Source: Doris montereyensis (Eukaryota > Mollusca > Gastropoda > Nudibranchia > Dorididae). From it: a DNA stretch of 64,000 nucleotides. The stretch spans positions 65,001 through 129,000 of the forward strand of contig JAXRKP010000795.1 of assembly GCA_037039925.1 (NCBI GenBank), in the 5' to 3' direction. The position numbers and the translations under genes are program-made. Position 1 is the stretch's first letter; each line of letters starts with the position of its first letter. Below the pieces are notes generated by a model that saw only the letters and a list, made by a program, of their open reading frames with translations, had not been told where the DNA came from and did no database searches. Of this stretch, positions 1 to 13,336 are shown piece by piece.

Positions 1-480
1 AATATTCAATTTATTTCTGGCTCTAACTAGTTTTTTCCAAAGATATCCATCGTAACTCAACTGATTCATGATGGGATTTAAAAATATATATACATATATA
101 TTCATTTCGAGTGAGTGAAATCATTTTAGTGTACGAAGGGGCTGTATTGTATTCTTTCAAAGCGGGCTGCATTCTTTTAAATGGGTATCGTGACTGTCAA
201 CAGCTAAAGGAGGCTTAGAAAAAAATTAAATGCTGATATGAATGACATCATATACATAAGTATTTCATTCCCTTCTCTTCAAAACCATAGGACAGAACGG
301 GTCTGGTCATTCCACGGGTATAAGTATTACAATCTGTAAAACTTGTGACCTCGGAACCTGTAGGTACAGCTCGCCAAAAGAGAGATTCACGGTTGAAATC
401 ATTATATTAGTATGTGATAATGTTTTCCTCCGAGTCAGATCTTCTTCCATTCCGCTTGAGCCTGGATCTCCTCATTCATG
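1..480. other. Intergenic, no gene recognised
   Basis: AT-rich sequence with no open frame of note and no recognisable transposon domain. I see nothing else in it. Confidence 0.5.
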
Positions 481-483
481 ACA

Positions 484-1095
484 CTCCTTATCCTAGTACT
501 TGATAGTACTCCTAGTCCTTGTACTTGGTAGTACTCCTAATACAAGTACTTGGTAGTAGTCCTAATCCTAATACTTGAGAGTACTCCTTGTCCTAGTACT
601 TGTTAGTACTCCTAAGTACTCCTTATCCTAGTACTTGGTAGTACTCCTTATCCTATTACTTGGTAGTACTCCTAATCCTAGTACTTGTTAGTACTCCTAG
701 TCCTAGTACTTGGTAGTACTCCTAATCCTAGTACTTGGTAGTACTCCTTATCCTAGTACTTGGGAGTACTCCTTGTCCTAGTACTTGTTAGTACTCCTAA
801 TCCTAGTACTTGGTAGGTAGTACTCCTAATCCTAGTACTTGGTAGTACTCCTAATCCTAGTACTTGGTAGTACTCCTAATCCTAGTACTTGGTAGTAGGG
901 TAGTAGTCCTAATCCTAGTATTTGGTAGTACTCCTTGTCCTAATACTTGGTAGTAGTCCTAATCCTAGTACTTGGTAGTACTCCTTATTCTAGTACTTGG
1001 TAGTACTCCTTATCCTAGTACTTGGTAGTACTCCTAGTTCTAGTACTTGGCAGTACTCCTAATCCTAGTACTTGGTGGTACCCCTAGTCCTTTAG
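484..1095. repeat. 25-bp minisatellite, about 24 copies
   Basis: Tandem array whose unit is about 25 bp with the core AGTACTTGGTAGTACTCCTA. Units differ by substitutions (TTGG/TTGT/TTGA, CCTAAT/CCTTAT/CCTTGT) and some are shortened or carry a small insertion (near 810 and 895). Each unit contains two AGTACT palindromes, so a single strand could fold on itself repeatedly. No coding sense. Confidence 0.95.
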
Positions 1096-1217
1096 GCTGC
1101 CAAGGTACCAACCTTTGCAAAAAGAAAAAAAGAAAAGGAAAAAAGAAAAAAAGGCTCTGACCACGCGCTCTAGTAACTTGCACAATATTCCAGAAAGCAT
1201 TGATAATTGAATTTGAA

Positions 1218-1560
1218 TTAAACCCCATTTAAGATTTTTAAAAATTTGTTTTGATTTGATTTACCCACATCTACAACTAAGGTGATCCCGGAGTTTTTGG
1301 TAGAATTTCAAATTTTGCCTGGACTGCTCTGTAAACAGCTAAGGGATCTTTAACGTGCACAAAGTGTTGGGATTTGCACACAGGACCTCTTTTTTATCGT
1401 CTGTCTCCATTGGGACTAGGTGTCAATCCACCTACCTGGACCAGGGGTAAATTTTACTCGAAAAAAACTCGAGAACTTATTTCAACCATCAGCAGGGCTC
1501 AAACCTATTACCTTTTTGGTTGAGAAGCGTACACCGTACCTCTGGACTATCGAGTCTCCC
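1218..1560 (-). mobile_element. tRNA-derived SINE, family A, copy 1
   Basis: Read on the minus strand from 1560 it starts with a tRNA-like head (GACTCGATAGTCCAGAGG, then a degenerate B box GGTTTGAGCCC). The family body follows (GGTCCAGGTAGGTGG, CACCTAGTCCCA, GATAAAAAAGAGGTCC). It ends in the family tail TTAGTTGTAGATGTGGGTAA followed by an ATCAAA-rich tail. At least seven related copies occur in the window (34796, 35026, 36778, 38405, 43981, 55058, 60184), which establishes the family. The RNA polymerase III A and B boxes are degraded, so this copy is probably inactive. Confidence 0.85.
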
Positions 1561-1737
1561 CCCCCACCCCCTCTTTAAATAACAAAAACTCTGCCGATCG
1601 CTGGCCTTTCTGGTGAAGTGTGCGATCTCAGAAGAGCGTCTCCGGATTTTCAGTTTCATCCCAATTTCTCAGACTATTCAGTCTCTGCCGTTACCTCAGG
1701 GTTTCTTTAAATAAACAAATAAAAACCGTTAAACTTT

Positions 1738-1940
1738 ATGTCCACTATATGCGGTGATCCCTGGGCGAATTAAGAGGAAACAACAAGGGTGAAATATTAA
1801 TGAAAGACAAACAGGAAAGAAGTGTAGTAAATACCATTATTTCTAATTATAGCCCGCCAATCACCCACTCAGCAGAGCATATAAAATATACATGTGTAAT
1901 AAAGAGTGAAAGGAAAGAAGGACTTACCACTACACAGCAC
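1738..1940. repeat. Interspersed repeat family E, copy 1
   Basis: Shares a core (ATATGCGGTGATC, then TAAGAGGAAACAACAAG, then GAAAGAAGGACTTACCA) with copies at 2946 and 8388. Probably a SINE read from its 3' end on the minus strand, but I cannot identify a clear tRNA head. Confidence 0.6.
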
Positions 1941-2720
1941 CATCCATCCATCAACCTTCAACTCCGACCTACAAGGTCAATTAAAACATAATTATGTACA
2001 CGTAAAAGACAGGGATTCAATACTTCTTGTCCCAACAACAAAACAAACAAAAATAACAACGAAACACCCCAAAAGAAACATATGGTTACAAAAAAAATAA
2101 TAGAAAAGAATCCAACATGAGGCTACAAAACAATTTTTCTTAAAACAACAACAAAGACTACGCACACCCATTTTCGCCCAACAACAATAACAACAACATC
2201 AACAACAGAAATCAACAAACTCATCTCTATTGACGATAAAACAATCAAAATTTACTGAGTAACAGTACACCAGTTCATTAAACAGAAAACAAGAAAAACT
2301 TTAATCATATTATATTATTAACATTGACATGTTCATAATACTAATCACATTATCCAGAAATAATAAGGTATTGGCACATGGCAAATCCAGTGTGTGCTTC
2401 CTATGATCTAACAATAATATTATTATATTAATATTTCATCAATACATTGATGTCTTGTATTATGGCATTAACAGTAACATCTGTAGCAACACCAGAAGAT
2501 CACATTTGTGACAGTATTAAATAAATAAAACCATGACATGACATAGCAATTCAATAAGATAACATGACATGATGACAATAACGACATTCATGAAATTTAT
2601 AGCTGTTATAGTCTCATGATGTATTGTGTAAGTAAACTTACTGAAGAGTTTCTTCAGATTTTTAAGACCAATATGGCTGCCTTTATCTGCGTATACATGT
2701 ATAATACATGTATTTCACAT
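1941..2720. other. AT-rich intergenic, no gene
   Basis: A- and CAA-rich sequence (for example around 2040-2220) with no supported coding or RNA feature. Confidence 0.5.
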
Positions 2721-2942
<222 letters not shown>

Positions 2943-2945
2943 CCT

Positions 2946-3100
2946 GTCCACCATATGCAGTGGAACTCAGAGTAAATTGAGAAGAAACAGCAAGATTAAA
3001 GGTAAGAAAACGGTGAAAAGACAGAATGAGGACCTACCAGCAGTGTCCGCCAAACACTCATCACATGGTTGGGAAGAGGGTCGGGATTGAATGAGTGATT
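2946..3100. repeat. Interspersed repeat family E, copy 2
   Basis: Core CACCATATGCAGTGGAACTC through GAGGACCTACCAGCAGTG, matching the copies at 1738 and 8388. It abuts the preceding GA microsatellite directly. Confidence 0.65.
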
Positions 3101-3599
3101 AAAACTTAACCTAAAACATAGTGAAGAAGGAACTTAATGAGAGGAGACTGAAAGACTAAAGGGGAAAGAAGGGGAACACTAGGTAGGCAATGATAAGACA
3201 AGAGGAAGAGCACTCAAACCAAGAGAAAACAAAAATGCTTGACAAAGAAGGTAATGTAATGATGCAAGCATAAGATGGGATAAGACTGAGACATTACTAA
3301 ACTTATTTCAACATAATCTCAACGACGAGAAACATTTATGTAAAACAAACCTAGGAAAATATTCCAATCTGCAAACTATGACAGTAACACTACATGCATT
3401 CAAATCAACTGATACAGACTACCAGAACTTTTTTCTGTTTTTCCCCAAGTCACCACTGGATAGCTGAGATGAGGTGAAGAAAGTAACTAGAGAACAATCT
3501 GCCTCTATTGTCTTCTTCTAACAATGGCAAAAGAGTAGGGGTCAGCTATGTAGACTTCCTCCAGAGGCCTGTCCTCCTCCTTGGCATTATAGTAAATTA

Positions 3600-4062
3600 T
3601 CTTTCTTTCTTTCTTTATTAGCTCCCATTCTACCTTCCGGTGTATGGGTCTAGATGCCCGAAATGATCTTTCTCTAGGCTGCCTTGTCCTCACATTTTCT
3701 GTTTCCTTCCGTGAAAGTTAAATTTATTTGCGTTAATGCCTCTTTTCTTTTATATCTTCTTCCCACTTTCTCCGAGGTCTGCCTTTTGGTCTTTTACCTT
3801 GAGGTTTAGCACTGTATACTGATTTACCTATTCTATTGTCATTCATTCTGTTAACATGCCCAAACCATCTCAGTTGATTCATTTCTATCTTAGTTTTTAT
3901 GCTATCTGCTTTCGTTTTTAGTTTTCCCTACTACTCTTCTTAGACATTTCATTTCGGCTGCCTGTACTCTAGTGTATTCCCTACTGTGTAAGGTCCAGGT
4001 TTCACTGCCAAAGAGGAAAATAGGACAATAAACTGTGTTGTATACTGCATAGTAAATTATAC
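3600..4062 (-). mobile_element. LINE fragment, reverse transcriptase C-terminal end
   Basis: The minus strand translates with interruptions to the characteristic region after the RT domain of non-LTR retrotransposons: LFGSETWTLHSRE, then QAAEMKCLRRVVGKTK, then (after a frame change) LRWFGHVNRMND and GKRPKGRPRRKWEED. A second diverged copy of the same segment lies at 41092-41530, also on the minus strand. Both stop at the same 3' motif (IHRKVEWELIK in one frame), so they represent the 3' end of one LINE family. Frameshifts and stops show it is a dead 5'-truncated copy. Confidence 0.85.
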
Positions 4063-7000
4063 CATTTTAAATCCAACACAGGAGAAATGAGATTAGTATT
4101 TTGTTCAATTTACTATTAGTCCTTTAACGTATTTGCATTATCTGTTTTGTTCAATTTTACTTTTGGTTATCTGACATATTTTTCATCTCCTTTGTTATTT
4201 AGGTCTAGTTCCACCTATTTGCACCACCTGCTCTTCTCTAAACATTTTAAGAACCTCATGTCCCATTTTTAAAGTTCATTAATTTGTAATTTTCATTTAT
4301 CAATTTCTATGGTATACAGAATTACTAGCAAAATGAGAAATTTTCTATAAACCGTATCATACCATATAAATTGTTGCTTGCAGTGATATTAACAGCTATA
4401 TTATGTCTCAGATAAAAACTTTTAAAAAAGGGAACACCAATTAAAGCTTTGCAGTGTTCTGTCCATTCAAAATCAATTGATTAAACATATCCAGTTCATC
4501 AGGTGGAGAAACCATAAAAACGTTTTGATTCATGAACGCATACTATCTACTTTTGGTCTTAAAACAAGCAAACATTTCACAGTGATTTATTTTGTTCGTG
4601 AGAAAAATCTGGAATAAATGGGATAAAAAAATTCAATAAAAAACCGAAACAAAACAAAAACAAACATATGTATGAATGTGTGGAATCATATATAAAACAA
4701 AGTTGAAGCAAATTTTTCAATGAATCCCATCAATGCTGGGAAATCCTTAAATAAAATTAAAATTAAAGGCATAACTGTAAGTTTTGAAAACAATTTGTTA
4801 TATAGACATATATACATTCTCTTTCCTTTGTCTTCACGTTCCTTTCCTTCCTTTTATCCACATAGAAAAGAATTTGACTCTTGGTGAAAAACTCAGTTTT
4901 AAAGAGAAAAAATATAGAAGATAGCTACAATTCCTCCCCATTTATTATTGTTATAAATAAACTAAGACATATCGAGAGCTTTGAAAACTTTGGCCCATAT
5001 TCCATCGCATGCTCGATGTGCACAGGCAAAAGTTAAAAAAAAACAAAGCTGTGTTTTGAAAATAACACATTCAATAAAAAAGAACTGTTCATATAAAACA
5101 AACATAAAGTTTTAGAACATTGAAAAAAGCAATTCAATCCAGGCACTTGGTGGAACTACTTTGGAATACCAAAGTCATGAAAAGACCATCAAATTTCTGC
5201 TCACTTTGGTGAAACTACTTGGAACAAAAGACCAGCCAGCATTAAGCAGAACTTAAAAGACACCATTTTCGGTCCCATTTTGTTGTCCAAAACCATGTTG
5301 TTGTTTTTTAAAGTTTGGTGAAATTGCCCTCAGAGAGTCAGAACCTCCTGTCCGCCATTGTTAATAATCCCTTAGGAGAATTGAAAACTGGTAAGATTTG
5401 AAAGGAATGTGCAACACAAGAGTGGAGAAAAAAGAGAGACAAGTTTAAAAACCCCACAACTTCATGTCATGTTACATCTCATTTTTCCTCTTAGAAAACG
5501 AAAAAATAAAAGAAGAAAAAAACAAGGCATTATGTTGAAATTTGAACTTTTTTCAGACAGACAAATTCTTGCTTTTTTTGTCTACGTATAACAAGCGATG
5601 CCAATGCCAACAATTTTAGATGGTCTTTGAACTGCAGTTTTTGTTCATAATTTCACAGATTTTCTTATTTTCAAACAATACCATGTCGTACCAGTTGGCA
5701 TATCATGGTTTCCATTGTTTTGTTTTTTTCTTTACTCCGCTCAGGTCAGTGCTGAAAGTGAAAGAACATTTCTCAAACAACAACAAAAACATAGGATATC
5801 ACCATACATAACCACAAACTTATTAAATAATTTAAAAAATATGAATGTCTTTATGTTATATGTATTATTATTATTATTGTGTCTAACAAATTAGCACCAG
5901 GCAATGACTAACAGGATGAAAACAAAAGTCATACACAAATTACAGAGTTTAAGATGAAAATAGCTGTGGAGATGACATTTGACAAATACCACCACAGATT
6001 TCTGCTTTGTGATAAGGTAAAAAACTAAACATTTTAATATATTTGATTTGACTGCAATGAGATTTTAAAGCCTTTTAGTGTTTGAAAAATATCCAGAATG
6101 TTTCTAGTTTCTAAAGAAGCAATTTAGTCATTAACACGTTTTAATGAATATTATTGAGGCTTTGACATTACTATTACATCTCTTTTTTCAATGAATCAAT
6201 TGTGCTTGTTTAAATTGTTTACTTTGTGATTAACATACATATGTATGTGTGTATGTACTGTTTGTTTTGTGCAGAATATTAAAGGTGCCAGTAAATTAAG
6301 AAGAAAAAATTGAAGCTGTGTGAGAAGCACTAGATTTAATTTAAAGGAGCAATATAAATTCATGTACATTATCATATCATAATTATTATCATATCATAAT
6401 TATTATCATAGAGGAGACAAAGCAATCGTTGTATGCTAGGTTTCATTACATTTAGAATAAAAGCCATTGAACAAATGCAAGATGATCAAATTACAAATAT
6501 TTCAGTCAAATCAGACAAAATTTGATCTGAATAAAAATTACCAAAATGTCCTATAATATATCTAGCATATTATTTATTAAGAATAAAGCTAAGTTGCTGT
6601 AAACAGTTTGATAAATCTCAGAAGACAACATAATATATATCAAAATTGTTTAAGGAAAAAACAAAACAAACAACAAAGTGAATGGTTACACCAAAGTTCA
6701 TTCAGTTGATTGATGAAACATATTAATATTAGATCTATATTCACATTGACCAAAATCTATTCGTTTGAACACCACTGTGCGAATGAATGAAACATAGACA
6801 TAGATTGCAATTCTTCAAATTTTCAATCAGAGTACATGGTCCTTACAGGCACTACAACAGTTCATCACAATCTGACCAAAGGAAGAAGCGCCATCAGATG
6901 TAATGAAAAGGCATTAAGTTATTATTATACTGTAATATATTTCAAGTAGGAAACAGTAACAAGGAGAAATAAATAAAGCGTCACAGATATGGAATAGGAA

Positions 7001-8387
7001 GAATAAATTAAGCAAATATATACAATCATGGTGTAAAAAGAATATTTCAAATAGCTAAGTAAAGATTTTCTTGGAAGCGTTGTGGAGCAATTAGTAGTCT
7101 TGTGAGTTTGTAATCATGACAACGCTGTGGTTTAAATCCTGGTTGGCCCAAATTTATTTTCATGACGATGAACTCTTCAGAAAGCACTTCACTATGCTTT
7201 CCTCATTCAACACAGGTGTGAATTAGTAGCCAGCTATAAGCAGAAAAAGACCTTGTCAGAATGTTAGTGAGAAGCACCTAACGGGCAGCTGTGCTGTATG
7301 CTTCCCTAGGAATTGAGAAGAATTTTGAATGAAATGGCATGACGGGGTATAAATGATGTAAAGATGGTGAGTCTGTATTTGTGTTGGAATACAGGCTATG
7401 AATCGATCTATTATCTTTACCCCCTTTTTTTTTATTACAGGAAACCTCCTGATAGAATTGTTAAACAGGTCACAATCTTAAGAACCTACAAAATATGTGC
7501 AAGTCAAAAACATGATTACTTACTGTAATTTATTTTTTACCAGGTAAGAGCAAAAGTAAATGCAATTTGGAGATTCAAAAATAACCAGCATAAAAGGGGA
7601 TTATCACTAACTAATGGACACTGAAGCTATACTAGAATTTTAGTATTTTACACTACACTACAAACACAGGACCCCGGTTGACCAACCGACCCTAAAAAAA
7701 AAAAAAAAAACTATGGAAATTTATGGTCCCAATTAAAATCTGTTGAATTGCTTAAGTTTGGGAAAAGTCTAAAGGCAGATGTGCCAAGTATTCTACATTT
7801 AAAAAAACTTAAGGTCACAGTCACTGCAAAGAAACATACACGCTTCTCTGTAGTGTTAGCCACTTTACATCAACTACGATTTGGTCTGTATACATCAGTC
7901 TTGTTCTCATATATGTATGTTGATATGTTTATACTTTTAGGCATAAATGTACAACAACTGAAAACCAAATTGAATTTAATTGTAGGTATTGACTCACAAA
8001 AACAAGGGACACCCATGAGAGAGAAATCTATGAATGACGAAATACTAAAAAATATAAGATAAGATATAAACTATACCATAGTAGTAATGACCATAATAAG
8101 CCGCTCTGATTGACCATGAAAACCATGTATAATAGATATTAATGGGATATGTCCTATTTGTGACCCAAGCATTTACCACTTATATTACTTATAAGGAATG
8201 TGCTGAATATAACTTGAGGTCCAACATTTTATAAATTAGTTCTTATTCTCATCTAATTTTCAATAAACGTCCATGGATAATATCTATCTGTTATTTGACC
8301 CATTGTCTTACAGCTGTGCTTTCAAATGAAGGAACAGCATCGAAAAGGTAGTGTGTTTCTTTCATTGAAATTTATCTCGTACACCAT
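4063..8387. other. AT-rich intergenic, no gene recognised
   Basis: More than 4 kb, A+T-rich throughout, with only short open frames lacking recognisable domains. A segment around 7084-7345 has a weak tRNA-like B box (GGTTTAAATCC) and could be an old SINE, but I found no second copy in the window. Confidence 0.5.
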
Positions 8388-8540
8388 ATGCGGTGATCTC
8401 AGGGTAGAGTAAGAGGAAACGACAAGACAAAAGAAAACTAAGAGAGGAAAGAAGTAGGACCTACCAGCAGTGCGCACCAAAAAGGTAGAAATACCCGAGT
8501 GGCAGGGATCTAACAGAGCTTAAGGCTTTAGAGACAGTTG
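8388..8540. repeat. Interspersed repeat family E, copy 3
   Basis: Core ACACCATATGCGGTGATCTC, then GTAAGAGGAAACGACAAG, then GGACCTACCAGCAGTGCGCA. It is the best preserved of the three copies. On the minus strand it continues into a sequence resembling a tRNA-derived SINE body, but the identity of the head is uncertain. Confidence 0.65.
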
Positions 8541-8899
8541 ATCTTAACTATATAATTGAATTGAATAATACAACGTTGGCCATAAAACACACTGTACATG
8601 TTCCACAGCAAAAAGACAATTTGAGGCTCACATATTTGAATAGGTATACATTGTCAAATGTCATCATTAGAAATTTGTATTTTTTATATTTTGACTCAAC
8701 AATAAAAAAGGAATGGAAGTTAAGAAAAAAGTATACAAGTGAAAATTCAAACAGTTTAAACATTTAGGAAATGGTTGGTAAAAAAGAGTAATTGTTGGGC
8801 TGTTATGTTTCAGGAAGACAAATGCACTGGAAAATGAAACAATTTATGATGTAATTCGTCTTCACCAGCATTGTTATTTAGGACATGAAGACTGTCTGC

Positions 8900-9228
<329 letters not shown>

Positions 9229-9385
9229 GATCTCGAAAATAAAACTTGTCGTGAGAATACAAAAATTTGAGTACAATGCCAAATATAAGAATCAACGAGG
9301 ATACAGTGGTCACTGCATAAAAGAACACATTGGATATAAGTACACTTTTCCATTTGATAAATTTTCTCTTTATTTTCAACATATA

Positions 9386-9545
9386 TTGGCCGTGACTAAA
9401 ATTTCAGCCAGTCAGTCACAGCATCCTCTTACTCTATAGAACAACACCCTTGGTCTTATATATATATATATATAAGACCAAGGGTGTGGTTCTATAGAGT
9501 AAGAGGATGCTGCGACTGACTGGCTGAAATTTTAGTCACGGCCAA
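9386..9545. mobile_element. 160-bp palindromic MITE with TA target duplication
   Basis: Two arms of about 75 bp are inverted copies of each other, starting TTGGCCGTGACTAAAATTTC and ending with the complement, meeting at a central (TA)n loop near 9465. I count two mismatches between the arms (A/G near 9418 and A/C near 9443). TA dinucleotides flank both ends (9384-9385 and 9546-9547), as expected for Tc1/mariner-type insertion. There is no coding capacity. Assignment to mariner rests on the TA duplication alone. Confidence 0.85.
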
Positions 9546-9834
9546 TAAAAATACAAGCAGACTCATGTTTTCGTAATATGTTTTTTCTGCTGTCCCATAA
9601 CAGATGCTCACAAATGTGACTAATTCTGTATATACAAGGGAGGCATGGGCTGGGTAAGGTAGAGGCAGGCTGCTTATGATCTTCCACATGGCTGGAATAG
9701 TTATGATTGGTTGGGCCACAAGCATGGATTGACTTATTTCATGGATGAAAACACAAGTCTGTCAAGATCGATCATATGTGTTTAACTTGGCTTAAGTAGT
9801 AGTACTAGTACTAGTAGAGATGATTATGTCAATC

Positions 9835-9896
9835 TAATGTGTTGATGATGAATATGAGCGCTATAGAAATGTTTTTTTTTATTATTTATTATTATA
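9835..9896 (+). mobile_element. L2/CR1-type LINE 3' terminus
   Basis: Short remnant containing GAGCGCTATAGAAATG followed by a T-run and ATT repeats. This resembles the terminus at 36400-36450 and known L2/CR1-like 3' ends, which carry a short ATT-type microsatellite tail. Confidence 0.55.
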
Positions 9897-10307
9897 ATGT
9901 GCATGTGTGTCTCTGTGTGTGAATGTGTAAGGGGTTGTTGGGATGTGTGTGGCTTTGTGTTTTGCCTCTTGGCTGACATCAGACATAGGACACACTTGTT
10001 TTTATGCATTTTGACCACTGGTACTTTTAACGTAGGACTGTATAATTACAAATGTAACATCAGAATCCATGAAACCAAGTGTCTTCTTTGTAGCTCAAAG
10101 GCGGACAAGCCTATCTTGTCACTGCATTTAACATTACTCATAGTCATAGGGATATAATGATACACTTTTTCCGCTTGATTCAGTTATGCCTTCTGATTAG
10201 TTATCTATATGTATTAGAGTTGTAACTCTTAAAGTAAAGGTGGTCATTCTGTTTTTCCCCCTCCTGATTGTGCAATTACAAAACACATTCACATTTTCAC
10301 TTTACTT

Positions 10308-10410
10308 CCAGGCCCAAATGGAAATATACATCTACACTTCCAGGTCCATGTGGAAAATATGCATCCACACTTCCCCAGGCCCAAATGGAAATATACATCT
10401 ACATTTTCAG
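10308..10410. repeat. 33-bp tandem repeat, three units
   Basis: Three imperfect units starting CCAGGCCCAAATGGAAATAT, CCAGGTCCATGTGGAAAATA and again CCAGGCCCAAATGGAAATAT. Units 1 and 3 are closer to each other than to unit 2. Confidence 0.85.
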
Positions 10411-12688
10411 ATATCTGTAGCCACTTCTGATTTTATGTCATTCTACCTCTATCATTCCTGAAGATTAATAAAAACAATTTTTAAGTCTTTCTTATACGAA
10501 GCATTAATTCAAGGCTCAATTCAATTCTATCTCACGGCATAAGGCCTATTTTTGAGTTACTTGCATCAAATGAGCTCTTCAATATAGTGTCTATCTCAGA
10601 AACTTTTAAATTTATAATAATTAATTCTACGTTAATGTTTCTATAAATGTAAAGATAAAGTAAGGCAATCCTACGGTTTGTTTCCGAATTCAAGAATATC
10701 TCATAGAAGAAACATCATATGAGTATGTGACAGACACTGACAAATACGAAAAGCTGGGAAGTTTCAGCAACAACAGAAAAAAACCCGGCTCAGCGCATGG
10801 GCATCATAAATAAATTATTTTTGGAAATTTTAGATTGACAGGTATACGGACCATGCTTGAACAGCAGGCTCTCTATGACAGAAAGTTATTTTTCATAATC
10901 GTCCAACCCTCCAAAATGATTTTGTCAACAAGCACGTCTGGTTGCAAATAGATCTACAACAACAAAAAACACATCAAGATTGTTTGAACAAGCTGTTAGT
11001 GTTCCATGAAATGATTGACTTTCATCAATTTCAACTAAGCAGGATTGAGATAGCACTTTGTCAGTGTAAAATTTGTGACTGTAGATCTGAAAAATGTTAC
11101 CTATAACTATAAGAGTTCTGGATCTAGATAATATAACAAAGTTCAGGCACACACTTCTGAATTCAGAATCTAGCAATCTAGATCTAGAGTAGAAACCTAG
11201 ATCGTTCCTGATCAGCCTCTTACCTGTATAATTTGGCACATACTGTTTTATTTAGATCTGGTGTGCAATCTAGGTCAAGAGAGTAGAATATCACATGGCA
11301 GGGTCTAATTTTACAAAGTTCACATCTAGAATCTAGATTCTATTCAAATCTGGAATGACTATGACTATAACTACAAATCCAACAATCATACAAACACTAT
11401 CAGAGTCTGAGATTAAGATGCTTGCAGAATTAAAACTTCAGTAAATCGGGACACAGTAATCCAATATGTCAGAAACGAGAGTAAACATTGACGCATTCGC
11501 AAACAATGTATACGATAACATTTCTAACAATGGAAATTGCACGAATTCGTATAAAAATGTCATGAGCACACATTGATCAATCAAAACTGCCAGACTTTCG
11601 CTAATTCATCGACAGTCCGCTATTTTGCCGCTACAGTATCAACACCCCCCTCTTCCCCATCAGGGAGATGTGACAGCAGAAATCAATGAATCTACGTGGC
11701 GGACCTCTTTTCGCCATTCATACTTCCGTCTCCACCGACAACTTCTCTTCATTTCATTCACAAGATATAATAAAGATGGCAAGACGTGTTATCATTGAAC
11801 CATGGTGGCAATGCTAAGGAAATAGATGTGACAGTACAAAACAAATGGAATTGGAGTTGGATGAAGAAAGAATCCAATGAAACTTGTCTTTCAAAATTTA
11901 TTCGATATGCTTTTTGCACGTGGCGTGATACGAGATTCTTTTATGGCTGAAAAGGAGCAGCATTAATTATTCAACACTGTGACATGACAAGGCATGTAGC
12001 TAAAGCCAAACTTCTTCGGTTGAATTTTCAACTTCTTGCATCATGTAAGCATACCTACATTTTATTTATGTGTAATGATTAGGCAAGGCAGCTTCTTTTT
12101 TTCTCTATAATCTAATCTACCTGTCTGTCTATCCCTATCTACCTAGATCTAGATCGTCTTAGATTTAGATTATTCTCCTGCCTTTTATCAATTAATCATC
12201 AGATAGTGTAGCACCTGCAATGATAGACAGATGTGAAACAAAAGTAATGCGGTGAAAGGGCTGAGGGTGTAAACACTACATTAGATTTAGACTTTATTTG
12301 ATATATTCTGTTAATTTTGTTTTGTTATTTTTCTTCTCTCACAAAAGTCTTGAATCTCAATTTTTAATATTATTTTTTGTTTTTTCTCACTCGTCTGTCT
12401 AGTCACTGCACCATCCTCCTCATTTGTCGTCCTCTATGTTACCGTCGGCTACAGCTCTCAACAAAGCCATGTTGAGGTATTTTGACTCCTCAAAATAGTT
12501 GAATAATTGAAAGAGACTTAAACTCAAGGGAAAAGGAGACTAAGACAAGTGACTCAAAAGGATGGAGGCTCAACTGAACATTTGAACAACCTAACTGTAA
12601 GAGTGGAAATGTTTTCATGAAATCTGATATCGCAATTTTTGACTTGTCATATAAGTATATTCATAACTTTTAAAGTTTGGATTTGACT

Positions 12689-12694
12689 TTTATT
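12689..12694 (-). other. Candidate poly(A) signal of the PHF21A-like gene
   Basis: AATAAA on the minus strand about 640 bp downstream of the stop codon at 13337. Other AATAAA hexamers lie further downstream (near 12291 and 12058), so the actual cleavage site is not determined. Confidence 0.2.
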
Positions 12695-13336
12695 TCCTTT
12701 TCATGCTAAATCCAGATTATTTTGTTCTATAATCAGACAAAAGAAAATTTGAATCCCAGCTACACTTTTAGAATTATAACGCTCAAATGTTGGTGACAAT
12801 ATTTAATGGTTCATCTGATATATGTACGAAATATGGGGTATTTGACTTTGCACAGCTCTGCACCTGGAGTCCTCCTTTCAATTGCATGCATGATAGATTG
12901 ATAAATGAAGAAAGTGTGAGCATTTTAAAATTATTAGTGTCAATTTAAGTTCATTCACAATGTTCATCAGGATGGACACTCTGTGTAGGGTAGTACAACC
13001 AGTACAACATGAGCTAATAGGATCTTTCCTCTCATTCAATTCATATGTCAATTACATATTACAACCCGTATAATAAAAACAAACATCAATTTTTTGTTTT
13101 TGATTATGGTACAGAAATTAATGAGTGAAGCCATAAGATCTAATCTTATCTATCTCAAACAAAATCCAGACATGTTCTTGCTTGATATATTGCACAATAA
13201 ATGCTTGAATCAAGTTGACGAGATCCCTTTGAAATCTGAGTGATTTTGAGCAATGACTAGCTTGAAGTTCCATCTCAAGTCTTTCCTAGATCTTCTCCAC
13301 AATATGAAAATAACTACCCACAAAGACTGTGACATA

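Larger units (their letters stand above)
9897..13336. other. Intergenic; downstream flank of PHF21A-like gene
   Basis: No gene recognised. It contains the short tandem repeat at 10308-10410, several AGATCT-rich palindromic words (11080-11340, 12140-12160), and a slightly less AT-rich stretch at 11500-11860 that could be a regulatory or promoter-like region. Part of 12690-13336 is probably the 3' UTR of the PHF21A-like gene, which is transcribed towards it. Confidence 0.4.

Noticed and set aside
481..1095. CRISPR-like array
   Set aside because: Units are contiguous 25-bp tandem repeats without unique spacers, in a eukaryotic context. It is a minisatellite.
7748..8062. A 104-codon plus-strand frame
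   Set aside because: Low-complexity AT-rich translation without a recognisable family and with no neighbouring exons.
10925..11239. A 104-codon minus-strand frame as a gene
   Set aside because: No domain, no splice context and many AGATCT words. Its length is within what chance allows here.
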